Assembly: GCA_016871175.1 (NCBI GenBank)
Contig: VFZL01000004.1
Coordinates: forward strand, 1-64,000
Direction: 5' to 3'
DNA length: 64,000 nucleotides
DNA from: Acidimicrobiia bacterium
Lineage (GTDB): Bacteria > Acidobacteriota > Vicinamibacteria > Vicinamibacterales > CAVVIG01
Shown here: positions 40,680 to 50,170 of the stretch, piece after piece
Numbering within the stretch: position 1 is the stretch's first letter
How the letters are laid out: the number at the start of each line of letters is the position of its first letter
Program-made: the position numbers and the translations under genes
Notes under the pieces: model-generated
Databases searched by the model: none
The model's input: the letters and a program-made list of their open reading frames with translations, nothing else
What the model was told of the DNA's origin: nothing

Positions 40680-42341
40680 ATGCCCGTTTCCGAACCACTT
40701 CCGCATTTCGTCGACGACCTGCTCGGCTACCTGCATGAGACGCATCCGACGCACGCCGCGCTCGACGGCATCCACGTTCACGACGATCTACTCGAGGATC
40801 TCAGTCGCCACGGCATTGACGCGGAAACGCGAGCGCTGAGCGGGTACTTGAGGCGCCTCGACGCGATCGACCCGGCTGGCCTCACCGAGATCGAACGGCT
40901 CGAACACAAGATGCTCGGCGCGAGTCTGCGCGGACGCATGTTCGAACTCGAAGAGGTTCGGACCTGGGAGCGCAACCCGCAGTACTACGCCGACATCATC
41001 GCCTCGAGTCTCGCGGGCCAGGCACTCTTCACTCACGCGCCCGTGGCTGATCGCGCGCGCCGTGTGCTGTCGAAACTTCGGCAGACCCCGCGAGTTATCC
41101 AGGCGGCACGAGACAACATCAAGGACCCGCCCGGCATCTTCGTCAAAGTTGGCATCGAGACGATGCGGGGGGCGCTGAAGTTCATCGACCACGACCTGCC
41201 GCGTGCGTTCTCCAGCCTCGACGACATGCACCTGCTGGGCGACTTGGCGGACGCGCAGCTCGAAGCCTCACAGGCCGTGGCGTCATACATCGAGTATCTG
41301 GAGACGGACGTCGCCCCACGGGCCCGCGCATCGTTTCGTCTCGGACGCGAGCGGTTCGAGCAGAAGCTGAAGTGGGAAGAGGGGATCACGATTCCGGTCG
41401 ATCGACTGCTGACGATCGCCCTGCGAGAGCTCAACGCCACGCAGGCGGCGTTTCGCCAGCTTGCGGAGAAGATCCACGGTGGGAACGCCTTGGAGACTTG
41501 GGCCAAGGTGAAGTCGGAGCACCCGCAGCCAGGGCAGCTCGTCCACGTCGCGCGCGAACAGGCGGAGGCCGTCAAGACCTTTCTCGAGCGCCAGCCGATC
41601 ATCAGCGTTCCGAACGGTGAGCCCGTCGTCGTCGCGCCGACGCCGGAGTTCTACCGCTGGTCATTCGCCAGCATGTGGACGCCCGGTCCATTCGAGTCGA
41701 AGCCGACCAAGGCGTACTACTACGTGACCGACGCCGATCCGTCGTGGCCCGTTGAGCGCCAGAACGAATACCTCCGCGACTACGCCACGCCCATGCTGTG
41801 GTCGATCTCGATTCACGAGGTCTATCCCGGGCACTTCCTGCACTATCAGCATCTGCGGAAGGTCGACTCGAAGGTTCGGAAGTCGATCATGTTCGCGCCC
41901 GGATCCTTCGTCGAGGGATGGGCGCACTACTGCGAGCAGATGATGGTCGAGGTCGGATTCGAGCGACAGAACACCGGATTCAAGCTGGGCCAGTTGGCAG
42001 AAGCGCTCATCCGCCTTGTCCGCGTTATCGTCGGCATCCGCCTGCACGCGGAAGACCTCTCCGTGGAGCAGGGCGTCCGCATGTTCCGCGACGAGGCGTA
42101 CCTCGAGGAGGCGAGCGCCCGTCGTGAGGCGGAGCGCGGCACTTTCGATCCGACCTATCTGGTCTATAGCGTCGGCAAGCTGATGTTGCTGAAGCTGAGG
42201 CAGGACTACAAGCAGCAGCAAGGGAAAGCGTTCAGCCTGAAGACGTTCCATGACACGCTGCTGGGCAACGGCACCGCGCCTTTCTGGCTGCATCGGCAAC
42301 TGATGCTCGGCGTGGACGACACCGGTGACGTGATCGAGTAA
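40680..42341 (+). CDS. DUF885 family metallopeptidase-like protein
   Basis: A 553-residue protein. The putative zinc site HEVYPGH lies at about 379-385, with a downstream EGWAHYCEQMM segment supplying a likely third ligand. The helical architecture resembles that of M3/M32-like peptidases. DUF885 proteins are widespread and a few act on peptides or amino-acid derivatives, but the substrate here is unknown. No signal peptide is visible (start MPVSEPLPHF), so it is probably cytoplasmic. AGGA lies just 3 bp before the ATG. Followed after 8 bp by the FmdB-type gene, so likely one operon. Confidence 0.88.
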   Translation: MPVSEPLPHFVDDLLGYLHETHPTHAALDGIHVHDDLLEDLSRHGIDAETRALSGYLRRLDAIDPAGLTEIERLEHKMLGASLRGRMFELEEVRTWERNPQYYADIIASSLAGQALFTHAPVADRARRVLSKLRQTPRVIQAARDNIKDPPGIFVKVGIETMRGALKFIDHDLPRAFSSLDDMHLLGDLADAQLEASQAVASYIEYLETDVAPRARASFRLGRERFEQKLKWEEGITIPVDRLLTIALRELNATQAAFRQLAEKIHGGNALETWAKVKSEHPQPGQLVHVAREQAEAVKTFLERQPIISVPNGEPVVVAPTPEFYRWSFASMWTPGPFESKPTKAYYYVTDADPSWPVERQNEYLRDYATPMLWSISIHEVYPGHFLHYQHLRKVDSKVRKSIMFAPGSFVEGWAHYCEQMMVEVGFERQNTGFKLGQLAEALIRLVRVIVGIRLHAEDLSVEQGVRMFRDEAYLEEASARREAERGTFDPTYLVYSVGKLMLLKLRQDYKQQQGKAFSLKTFHDTLLGNGTAPFWLHRQLMLGVDDTGDVIE

Positions 42342-42349
42342 CGCCCTAT

Positions 42350-42736
42350 ATGCCGCTTTACGAGTACCAGTGCGGTAGTTGCCGCCATCGATTCGAAGCG
42401 ATTCAGAAGTTCTCCGATCCGCCGCTCGAGTCTTGCCCGAAGTGCGGTGCGTCCGTGCGCAAGCTTCAATCTGCGCCGGCCTTTCAGTTCAAGGGCGACG
42501 GGTGGTACATCACCGACTACGCGAAGAAGGACGGTGAGAAGAAGAAGGAGGGTGAGAAGCCCGACGGTGCCACAGGCGGGAAGACCGACGCAGGCGCAGG
42601 CAGCGCCTCGGGCGACGCCAAGCCCGGTGAGGCCAAAAGCGGTGGCGAGACGTCGACGTCCAACCCCTCGCCGTCGAACGTCGGGTCCACGTCAACCGCT
42701 TCGTCGTCGACAACGGCGACCAAGTCAGGACAGTAG
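42350..42736 (+). CDS. FmdB-type zinc ribbon protein
   Basis: The 128-residue protein has the FmdB/CxxC zinc ribbon: MPLYEYQCGSCRHRFE with Cys8 and Cys11, and ESCPKCG with Cys29 and Cys32, then the conserved FQFKGDGWYITDY. The remaining 70 residues are a low-complexity Lys/Gly/Ala/Ser tail. Family members were named as putative regulators, but most are uncharacterised. Convergent with galU. Confidence 0.9.
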   Translation: MPLYEYQCGSCRHRFEAIQKFSDPPLESCPKCGASVRKLQSAPAFQFKGDGWYITDYAKKDGEKKKEGEKPDGATGGKTDAGAGSASGDAKPGEAKSGGETSTSNPSPSNVGSTSTASSSTTATKSGQ

Positions 42737-42775
42737 GCTCGTCGCGGCTCCCTCCCGAACCGCGTCCTTCAGAGA

Positions 42776-43675
42776 CTAACGACGGGCCGCCGTGGGCAGG
42801 CCCAGCGACGTCAGGTAGTCCGCAAACGGCGCCGCGAGGTCGGGTCGTCTGAGCGCAAAGGCGACGACGGCTTTCAGGAATCCGAGCTTGTTACCGGTGT
42901 CGTGTCGGACGCCTTTGACCTCGCAGGCGTAGATCGGCCTGCTCTTGAGGAGCTCGCGGAGTCCATTGGTCAACTGAATCTCCCCGGTGAGGTCGCTCTT
43001 CGTACGGGCAAGCGCCGGAAAGATGTCCGGCGTGAGGATGTAGCGGCCGATGATCGCCAGATCCGAAGGGGCCTCCTGCGCGGCCGGTTTCTCGACGAGG
43101 TCACTGACTCTGTACACGCCAGGGCCAAGGGACTCGGCCGACACGTCAGGAGCGATGACGCCATAGCTCGAGATCGTTTCTCGCGGCACTCGCTCGACCG
43201 CGAGCACAGGCCCGCCGACGCGACTGAAGACCTCGATGAGTTGCTGTGTCGCCGGTGGCGTGGCGTCGATGACATCGTCGGCCAAGATGACCGCGAACGA
43301 CTCGTCTCCGACGAGATCTCGCGTGACGAGGACCGCGTGACCGAGGCCGAGTGGCTCGCCTTGGCGCACGTACGCGAAATTGACCAGGTCTGAGATCTTG
43401 CGAATCTCCTCGAGCTGGTCGCGTCTGCCACGGGCCTCGAGAAACGTCTCGAGTTCCACCGAGACGTCGAAGTGGTCCTCGATCGCATTCTTGCCGCGGC
43501 CGGTAACGAGGATGATGTTCGGGATGCCAGAGGCGGTGGCTTCTTCGACGCCGTACTGAATGATCGGCTTGTCGACTAGCGGAAGCATCTCTTTGGGCTG
43601 CGCTTTTGTGGCTGGAAGAAACCGGGTACCGAGCCCGGCTGCGGGGAACACGGCTTTGCGAACGGGTGCGGTCAC
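42776..43675 (-). CDS. galU: UTP-glucose-1-phosphate uridylyltransferase
   Basis: Makes UDP-glucose for glycan synthesis. Family motifs are AVFPAAGLGTRFLPATKA, PKEMLPLVDKPIIQYGVEEA, LGLGHAVL and the UDP-binding GEIQLTNGLRELL. The GTG at 43675 starts just before the homology; the open frame to 44047 overlaps the serS promoter and start and is not coding. Length is 299 residues, normal for bacterial GalU. Confidence 0.95.
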   Translation of the reverse strand: MTAPVRKAVFPAAGLGTRFLPATKAQPKEMLPLVDKPIIQYGVEEATASGIPNIILVTGRGKNAIEDHFDVSVELETFLEARGRRDQLEEIRKISDLVNFAYVRQGEPLGLGHAVLVTRDLVGDESFAVILADDVIDATPPATQQLIEVFSRVGGPVLAVERVPRETISSYGVIAPDVSAESLGPGVYRVSDLVEKPAAQEAPSDLAIIGRYILTPDIFPALARTKSDLTGEIQLTNGLRELLKSRPIYACEVKGVRHDTGNKLGFLKAVVAFALRRPDLAAPFADYLTSLGLPTAARR

Positions 43676-43856
43676 GATCGCATCGTAACAGAGGATTCCG
43701 TGCCTGTATCGCCGCCACGGCAAAGTGCTGCGTGGAAACCGTCCATCGGAATCCATGTTGACGCGGGCTCGACGGGTCCTGTGACACCCTGACGCGCCTG
43801 AGACGGCGTCCCGTTCGGCGCGTTTGCGTGTAGGCTGAGAAAGGCGGACGCGACCG

Positions 43857-45146
<1,290 letters not shown>

Positions 45147-45288
45147 GTAAGACAACGGGGGTTCCGTCCGTCACGGCGTAGGAGGGCGCAGCGGTCTTCC
45201 GCGAAGTGACACAACTGCACAAGAGATTCTCGAGCGACGCCGGATCAAGGTCGACTCGGGCGAGAATAGCAGGTAACGAGTACTCGGA

Positions 45289-45311
45289 GTCGGCTGCTCC
45301 CTGCAGCCGAC
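45289..45311 (+). other. Perfect 9-bp hairpin in the serS-downstream gap
   Basis: GTCGGCTGC and GCAGCCGAC pair exactly around the loop TCCCT. No T-run follows, so a standard terminator is doubtful. It sits 30 bp before the AAGGAG ribosome-binding site of the broken downstream gene; a CTCC farther along could also pair with that site. The 210-bp gap 45147-45356 otherwise holds nothing recognisable. Confidence 0.5.
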
Positions 45312-45356
45312 ACCCGCGCTTCCGTAGCCTCCCCCTTCTGAAGGAGTTTCTAGTCG

Positions 45357-46286
45357 ATTACACGCTTTGGTGTAGTCGCGTGCGGCGTCGGTGTGACGTT
45401 GAGCGTGCTCCTGACTCACGCGCAGACCGGCGTCAGCGGCGTGTTCTTCAACGAAGGATGGGAGTCCGGCACGCGGACGCAGTCGTTCAACAGCCAGTTC
45501 TACGGTACGGCGGCCGGCTCACAGTACCAGACGCAGAACGCCTTCGCGGGCGGCGGTAGCTGGGCCTTCGAGCAGCGCTTCACGACAGGGCTGACACCGG
45601 GCCTCGTCCAATACGCGACCCAGCACTTCGGCGATTCGATAGCCGGCCCTGTCCTGGCTGCGGGCCGGGGGCAGCGCTTCGACGACCGCTACGTTCAATA
45701 CAAGGTCGCCTACTCACCCGGCTTCGACTTCGGCACCGGCATCAAGCAGGTCATCATCGGCACGCAGGATGACCGGCGGCACGACTAGCCGTGCTGCAAT
45801 CCGTGGGTGGCACACTACCTGACGATCTATCCGCCACACCCCAGCTTGCGCGGCCTGCTTGGCGAAGTGAACAACAAGCAAGCCGCGACGGGTCCGTGGA
45901 TCGGATTCTCCCAGAACCAGAGTGGCTACAGTCAGTCGAATCCGCTCGTGATTCAGACCGGCCGCTGGTACACGGTCGAGGTCCGACGTCGGCTGAACGA
46001 CTCCGGCGTTGACAACGGGATCTTCCAGCTCTGGATCGACGGGACGTTGATGTCCGAGTACCGAAACGTGCGATACCGCGTGCCGTTCGATGGCACCTAC
46101 GGCGCAAACTTCAACTACAGCACCAACTTCGCGATGATCAGCAACTATCCGGGCAGCACCGCCTCGCGCGATCAGTCGGTGTACTACGACGATTTCAAGC
46201 TGAGCACGACCTACATTGGTGTCGGTTCGAGCGGTCCGTCGGCGCCGGCGCCGCCCACCAACATCCGGCTGATTACCGGGGACTAG
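45357..46286 (+). pseudogene. Secreted ConA-like lectin / polysaccharide-lyase-like protein with in-frame amber and no normal start
   Basis: One continuous reading frame of 309 codons is interrupted only by TAG at 45786-45788. Both halves read as a beta-sandwich of the concanavalin-A type: FFNEGWESGTRTQSF in the first, GRWYTVEVRRRLNDSGVDNG and FQLWIDGTLM in the second. The pattern recalls PL14-like alginate lyases, but the family is not certain. A strong AAGGAG (45341-45346) is followed at normal spacing by ATT (45357), not ATG, and then a signal-peptide-like stretch (TRFGVVACGVGVTLSVLL). GTG 45393 is the only standard start, but it lies inside the signal peptide. Two lesions suggest a young pseudogene; amber read-through with an ATT start or sequencing error are alternatives. 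Confidence 0.7.
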
Positions 46287-46317
46287 TCCACGCCTTTCCC
46301 CGCGGCCTTCGGGGGGG

Positions 46318-46334
46318 CCGGCTTCGTCAGCCGG
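46318..46334 (+). terminator. Hairpin after the lectin-like gene
   Basis: CCGGCT and AGCCGG pair around TCGTC, preceded by a second GC-rich inverted repeat (GGCC...GGCC at about 46304-46320). It lies 30 bp after the stop codon. No T-tract, so only a possible terminator. Confidence 0.35.
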
Positions 46335-46427
46335 ACCCGCCGATCCCGCACACCCCCGAATCCGCTGAAATTGCTTGCATTTCCGCCATCATCGGCTAGG
46401 CTGAGAGGGTCAGATAAGCGGGGCAGT

Positions 46428-48818
46428 ATGAGGCGGATGTGGAGAGGCCGGCTTGCCGTTCGCTGTCGCAGACTTGTCGGGCTGACCGTGCTGGTCGGCG
46501 CCATCTGGCTGGCGCCCTCGCCGGGCCACGCGGAGCAGTCCGGCTCCAGAGCACAAGCCACTGGAGCCACCCCTTCCACACCGCGCACCGTGCTCGACAG
46601 GTATTGTGTCTCCTGCCACAACGATCGTTTGAAGACGGGCGGTCTCACGCTTACCGCGCTGGACACGGCGAACGTGGCGTCTCATGCCCAGACGTGGGAG
46701 AAGGTCGTCCGGAAGCTGCGAGCCGGGTTGATGCCGCCAGCCGGCGCACCGCGGCCAGACGAGGCGACGACGGAGGGCCTCGCGGCGTGGTTCGAGACCG
46801 AGCTCGATCGCGTCGCGGCGACGCGGCCCGATCCTGGTCGCACTGAGACCTTCCATCGCTTGAATCGCGCCGAGTATCGCAACGCGGTGCGTGACGTCCT
46901 GGCTCTGGACGTTGACGTCGATGGGTTGCTCCCCGCCGATACGGCGAGCCACGGATTCGACAACGTGGCCGGCGGCATGAAGGTGTCCGAGTCGCTGATG
47001 GAGCGGTACCTCCTCGCCGCACGGCAAGTCAGCCGGATGGCGCTCGGGTCTCCGCCGGGTGCACCGGTTGCCCAGACTCACAAGATCTCCCCGGCGATTC
47101 CGCAGGACGCTCAGCTTGATGGGCTCCCCTTTGGCACACGAGGCGGCGGGGTGGTCCAGCACGCGTTCCCCCAGGATGCGGAGTACACATTCCGCTTCGA
47201 GCTCGCTTACGCCACCGCCGGCGCAGACCTCGAGTTGCTCATCGACGGAGAGTCGGTGCACCACTTCGCGATCGCCCGCGGACAGCGCGCGGTGGATCAG
47301 GATGGCAACGAAATCAACCAGAAGCTCGAAGTTCGACTGCCGGTGAAGGCGGGACGCCGTGATGTGGCCGCGACTTTTCTTGGTGGATCGGCTCCGATCG
47401 CCGAGGCCAACCGGCGGCCGTTTTCGAATCCGACCGTCAGCCGTCCGCAACTGGCCGTGCTGCGGAGCATCACGGTCACTGGGCCCTTTGCGGCTACCGG
47501 CGCCGGCGATACGCCGAGCCGGCGGCGCATCCTCTCGTGTCGTCCAGGACAAGCCGACCAGGGACTGGCGTGCGCGACGAAGATTCTGTCCAACCTCGCG
47601 CGGCACGCATATCGGCGTCCCGTCGATGGAGCGGACCTCGAAACGCTCCTCATCGCCTATCGCAGCGGTGCCGCGGACGGCGGCTTCGAGCGCGGGATCG
47701 AGCGCGGCGTGCAGCAGATGCTCGTGAGTCCGGAGTTCCTGTTCCGGCTCGAACTCGATCCACCCAAGGCTCCGGCGGATGGCTTCTACCGGATCAGCGA
47801 TCTCGAGCTCGCGTCTCGCCTCTCGTTCTTCCTGTGGAGCAGCGTGCCAGACGAAGAGCTGCTGAGCGTTGCGACCAAGGGTCGGCTTCACGAGCCGAGC
47901 GTGCTCGACGCACAGGTGCGCCGCATGCTGGCGGACCGCCGCTCGGAAGCGTTCACGACGAACTTCGCCGGTCAATGGCTGCAGCTGCGGAATCTCACAT
48001 CCACGGAACCCTCGGAGGTGCTCTTCCCTGACTTTGACGACGCGCTGAAGGCGGGGTTCAGGCGTGAGACGGAGCTGTTCTTCGACAGCGTGTTGCGCGA
48101 GAACCGCACCGTTGTCGATCTGCTCACGGCGAACTACACGTTCGTGAACGATCGAGTCGCACGGCATTACGGCATCCCGAACGTCAACGGCGATCACTTC
48201 CGGCGGGTGTCGCTGCCGGACAATCGCCGGCGCGGTCTGCTTGGACAGGGAAGCATCCTCACCATCACGTCGCATCCGACTCGCACCTCGCCGGTGTTCC
48301 GCGGCAAGTGGATTCTCGAGAACGTGCTCGGCACGCCGCCACCACCACCGCCGCCCAACGTCCCGGCGCTGCCGGAAAAGGGCGGTGTGTACGCCGATCG
48401 GCTGCCGTCCATGCGCGAGCGGATGTCGCAGCACCGCGCCAATCCGGTGTGCGCCGCTTGCCACGCGATGATTGACCCGCTCGGATTCGGCCTGGAACAG
48501 TACGATCCGGTCGGTCGTTGGCGCGAGGTCGACGAGCTCTACAAGCCCATTGATGCGTCAGGCAAGCTGCCCGACGGCACGACGTTCGCGAACGCGAACG
48601 AGATGACCGCGGCGCTTGTCCGCAAGCCCAGTCGGTTCGCCACGGCGCTCACGGAGAAGTTGATGACGTACGCGCTCGGCCGCGGTCTCGAACCCAACGA
48701 CATGCCCGCCGTCCGGGCGGTCGTGCGCGGCGCCGCCGAACAGCAGTACGGCCTTCAGTCGATCGTGCTCGGCATCGTCAAGAGCGTGCCGTTCCAGTTT
48801 AGGAGAGTGTCCTCATGA
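46428..48818 (+). CDS. Secreted DUF1592 family protein with two c-type heme motifs
   Basis: A 796-residue protein. An N-terminal signal (hydrophobic VLVGAIWLA, cleaved near GHA) is followed by a cytochrome-like CVSCH at 60-64. The array DUF1587 (FHRLNRAEYRNAVRDVL, near 150), DUF1595, DUF1592 (LASRLSFFLWSSVPDEEL), DUF1588 (RGLLGQGSILTITSHPTRTS, then a run of seven prolines) and DUF1585 comes next. A second CAACH motif lies at 675-679. The architecture is common in Planctomycetes and Acidobacteria; biochemical function is unknown, and periplasmic electron transfer or oxidative polysaccharide attack is inferred from the heme motifs. The ATG at 46428 is preferred over the longer ORF. The stop overlaps the DUF1552 start (ATGA), implying coupled translation. 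Confidence 0.9.
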   Translation: MRRMWRGRLAVRCRRLVGLTVLVGAIWLAPSPGHAEQSGSRAQATGATPSTPRTVLDRYCVSCHNDRLKTGGLTLTALDTANVASHAQTWEKVVRKLRAGLMPPAGAPRPDEATTEGLAAWFETELDRVAATRPDPGRTETFHRLNRAEYRNAVRDVLALDVDVDGLLPADTASHGFDNVAGGMKVSESLMERYLLAARQVSRMALGSPPGAPVAQTHKISPAIPQDAQLDGLPFGTRGGGVVQHAFPQDAEYTFRFELAYATAGADLELLIDGESVHHFAIARGQRAVDQDGNEINQKLEVRLPVKAGRRDVAATFLGGSAPIAEANRRPFSNPTVSRPQLAVLRSITVTGPFAATGAGDTPSRRRILSCRPGQADQGLACATKILSNLARHAYRRPVDGADLETLLIAYRSGAADGGFERGIERGVQQMLVSPEFLFRLELDPPKAPADGFYRISDLELASRLSFFLWSSVPDEELLSVATKGRLHEPSVLDAQVRRMLADRRSEAFTTNFAGQWLQLRNLTSTEPSEVLFPDFDDALKAGFRRETELFFDSVLRENRTVVDLLTANYTFVNDRVARHYGIPNVNGDHFRRVSLPDNRRRGLLGQGSILTITSHPTRTSPVFRGKWILENVLGTPPPPPPPNVPALPEKGGVYADRLPSMRERMSQHRANPVCAACHAMIDPLGFGLEQYDPVGRWREVDELYKPIDASGKLPDGTTFANANEMTAALVRKPSRFATALTEKLMTYALGRGLEPNDMPAVRAVVRGAAEQQYGLQSIVLGIVKSVPFQFRRVSS

Positions 48819-50155
48819 TCATCACGAAGAAGGCGCTGCCTCGGCGGACGTTCCTGCGCGGGTTGGGCGTGTCGCTCGCCCTCCCAGTGCTCGACGCGAT
48901 GGTGCCGGCGCTCAGCGCGGCGCCGTCGGCTGGAACGCCTGCCGTTCCGCGCCTCGGCTTCATCTACGCGCCCAACGGATCGTTTCTCCCGAACTTCTTC
49001 CCCGCGCAACCGGGCCGCGACTTCCAGTTGACGCCGATTCTCACGCCGCTCGAGAAGGTCCGCGATCGCGTCGTCGTGCTCAGCGGCCTGGCGAACAAGG
49101 GCGCCGAGAACTTGAGCGAGGGCGGTGGCGTCCACACACGGGTCGGAACTGCCTGGCTGAGCGGTGTGCGGCCCAAGAAGACCGAGGGCGCGGACCTCGA
49201 GGCGGGGACGTCCATCGATCAGATCGCGGCAGCGAAGATCGGGACGGAGACCCCGCTGCAGTCGCTTCAGATCACGCTCGACCACGACATCATCGTCGGG
49301 AGCTGCGAGAACGGGTACAGCTGCGTCTACCAACACACGTTCTCGTGGAAGTCGCCGACGACACCGATGCCGATGGAAAGCAATCCGCGCTCGGTGTTCG
49401 AGCGGCTGTTCGGTGAAGGCGGCACAGCCGCTGAGCGGATGGCTCGCCTGAAGCAGGACCGGAGCGTCCTCGACCTCGCCCGCGAGGACATGTCCCGGCT
49501 GAAACGCCGGCTCGGCATCAAGGATCGCTCCACCGTCGAGGACTACCTGACGGCCGTGCGCGACGTCGAACAGCGGATCCAACGCGCAGAAAAGAGCACG
49601 GATCCGACCCGCCTGCCCGACATGCCGACCCCGGTCGGTGTGCCCGACTCATGGGACGAGCACGCGAAGCTCATGTTCGATCTGATGCTGCTGTCCTATC
49701 AGGCGGACATCACGCGCGTCGTGGCGTTCCAGATTTCGCGCGAGCTGAACGGTCGCGCGTATCCGTGGATCGGCGTGGCGGACGGGCATCACTCCGTCTC
49801 GCACCATCAGCTCGATCCCGAGAAGATCGCCCGCGCCACCAAGATCAACACGTATCACGTGTCACTTTTCGCGCGGCTGCTCGAGCGGATGCGCGACACG
49901 CCGGACGGTGACGGGTCGCTGCTCGATCACGTGCTGATCATGTACGGCACCGGAATGGGCGATAGCGATCATCACACCCCAGTCAACATCCCGACGATGT
50001 TGGCGGGCGGCGCGTGCGGACGCCTCGAGGGCGGGCTTTATCTCCGCTATCCGGCCGACACGCCGATGATGAACTTGGGGATGACGATTCTCGACAAGGT
50101 TGGCGTGCAGGTCGACCGCGTGGGCGACAGCACCGGTCGGCTGACGGACCTCTAG
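48815..50155 (+). CDS. Tat-exported DUF1552 family protein
   Basis: A 446-residue protein with a twin-arginine signal: PRRTFLRGLGVSLALPVLDA with Arg10-Arg11, cleaved near SAA. The body carries the family segments LGFIYAPNGSF, HTRVGTAWLSGV, YQADITRVVAFQISRELNG, HHSVSHHQLDPEKIA and MYGTGMGDSDHH. The fold may resemble the sulfatase/alkaline-phosphatase-like DUF1501 proteins, which is an inference. Tat export suggests folding or cofactor insertion in the cytoplasm. Translationally coupled to DUF1592 and followed after 15 bp by the ankyrin gene. A degenerate second copy lies at 63038-63603. Confidence 0.9.
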   Translation: MIITKKALPRRTFLRGLGVSLALPVLDAMVPALSAAPSAGTPAVPRLGFIYAPNGSFLPNFFPAQPGRDFQLTPILTPLEKVRDRVVVLSGLANKGAENLSEGGGVHTRVGTAWLSGVRPKKTEGADLEAGTSIDQIAAAKIGTETPLQSLQITLDHDIIVGSCENGYSCVYQHTFSWKSPTTPMPMESNPRSVFERLFGEGGTAAERMARLKQDRSVLDLAREDMSRLKRRLGIKDRSTVEDYLTAVRDVEQRIQRAEKSTDPTRLPDMPTPVGVPDSWDEHAKLMFDLMLLSYQADITRVVAFQISRELNGRAYPWIGVADGHHSVSHHQLDPEKIARATKINTYHVSLFARLLERMRDTPDGDGSLLDHVLIMYGTGMGDSDHHTPVNIPTMLAGGACGRLEGGLYLRYPADTPMMNLGMTILDKVGVQVDRVGDSTGRLTDL

Positions 50156-50170
50156 CCCAGGAGCGCGAAC

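Noticed and set aside
43676-43856. T-box leader before serS
   Set aside because: No specifier loop or T-box sequence seen; only a short divergent promoter region.
45147-45356. Known riboswitch class (for example GEMM) before the lectin-like gene
   Set aside because: The conserved core sequences are missing; only a simple hairpin is present.
46410-48464. 684-codon open frame on the minus strand
   Set aside because: Antisense shadow of the DUF1592 gene, which has clear domain motifs; the shadow has none.
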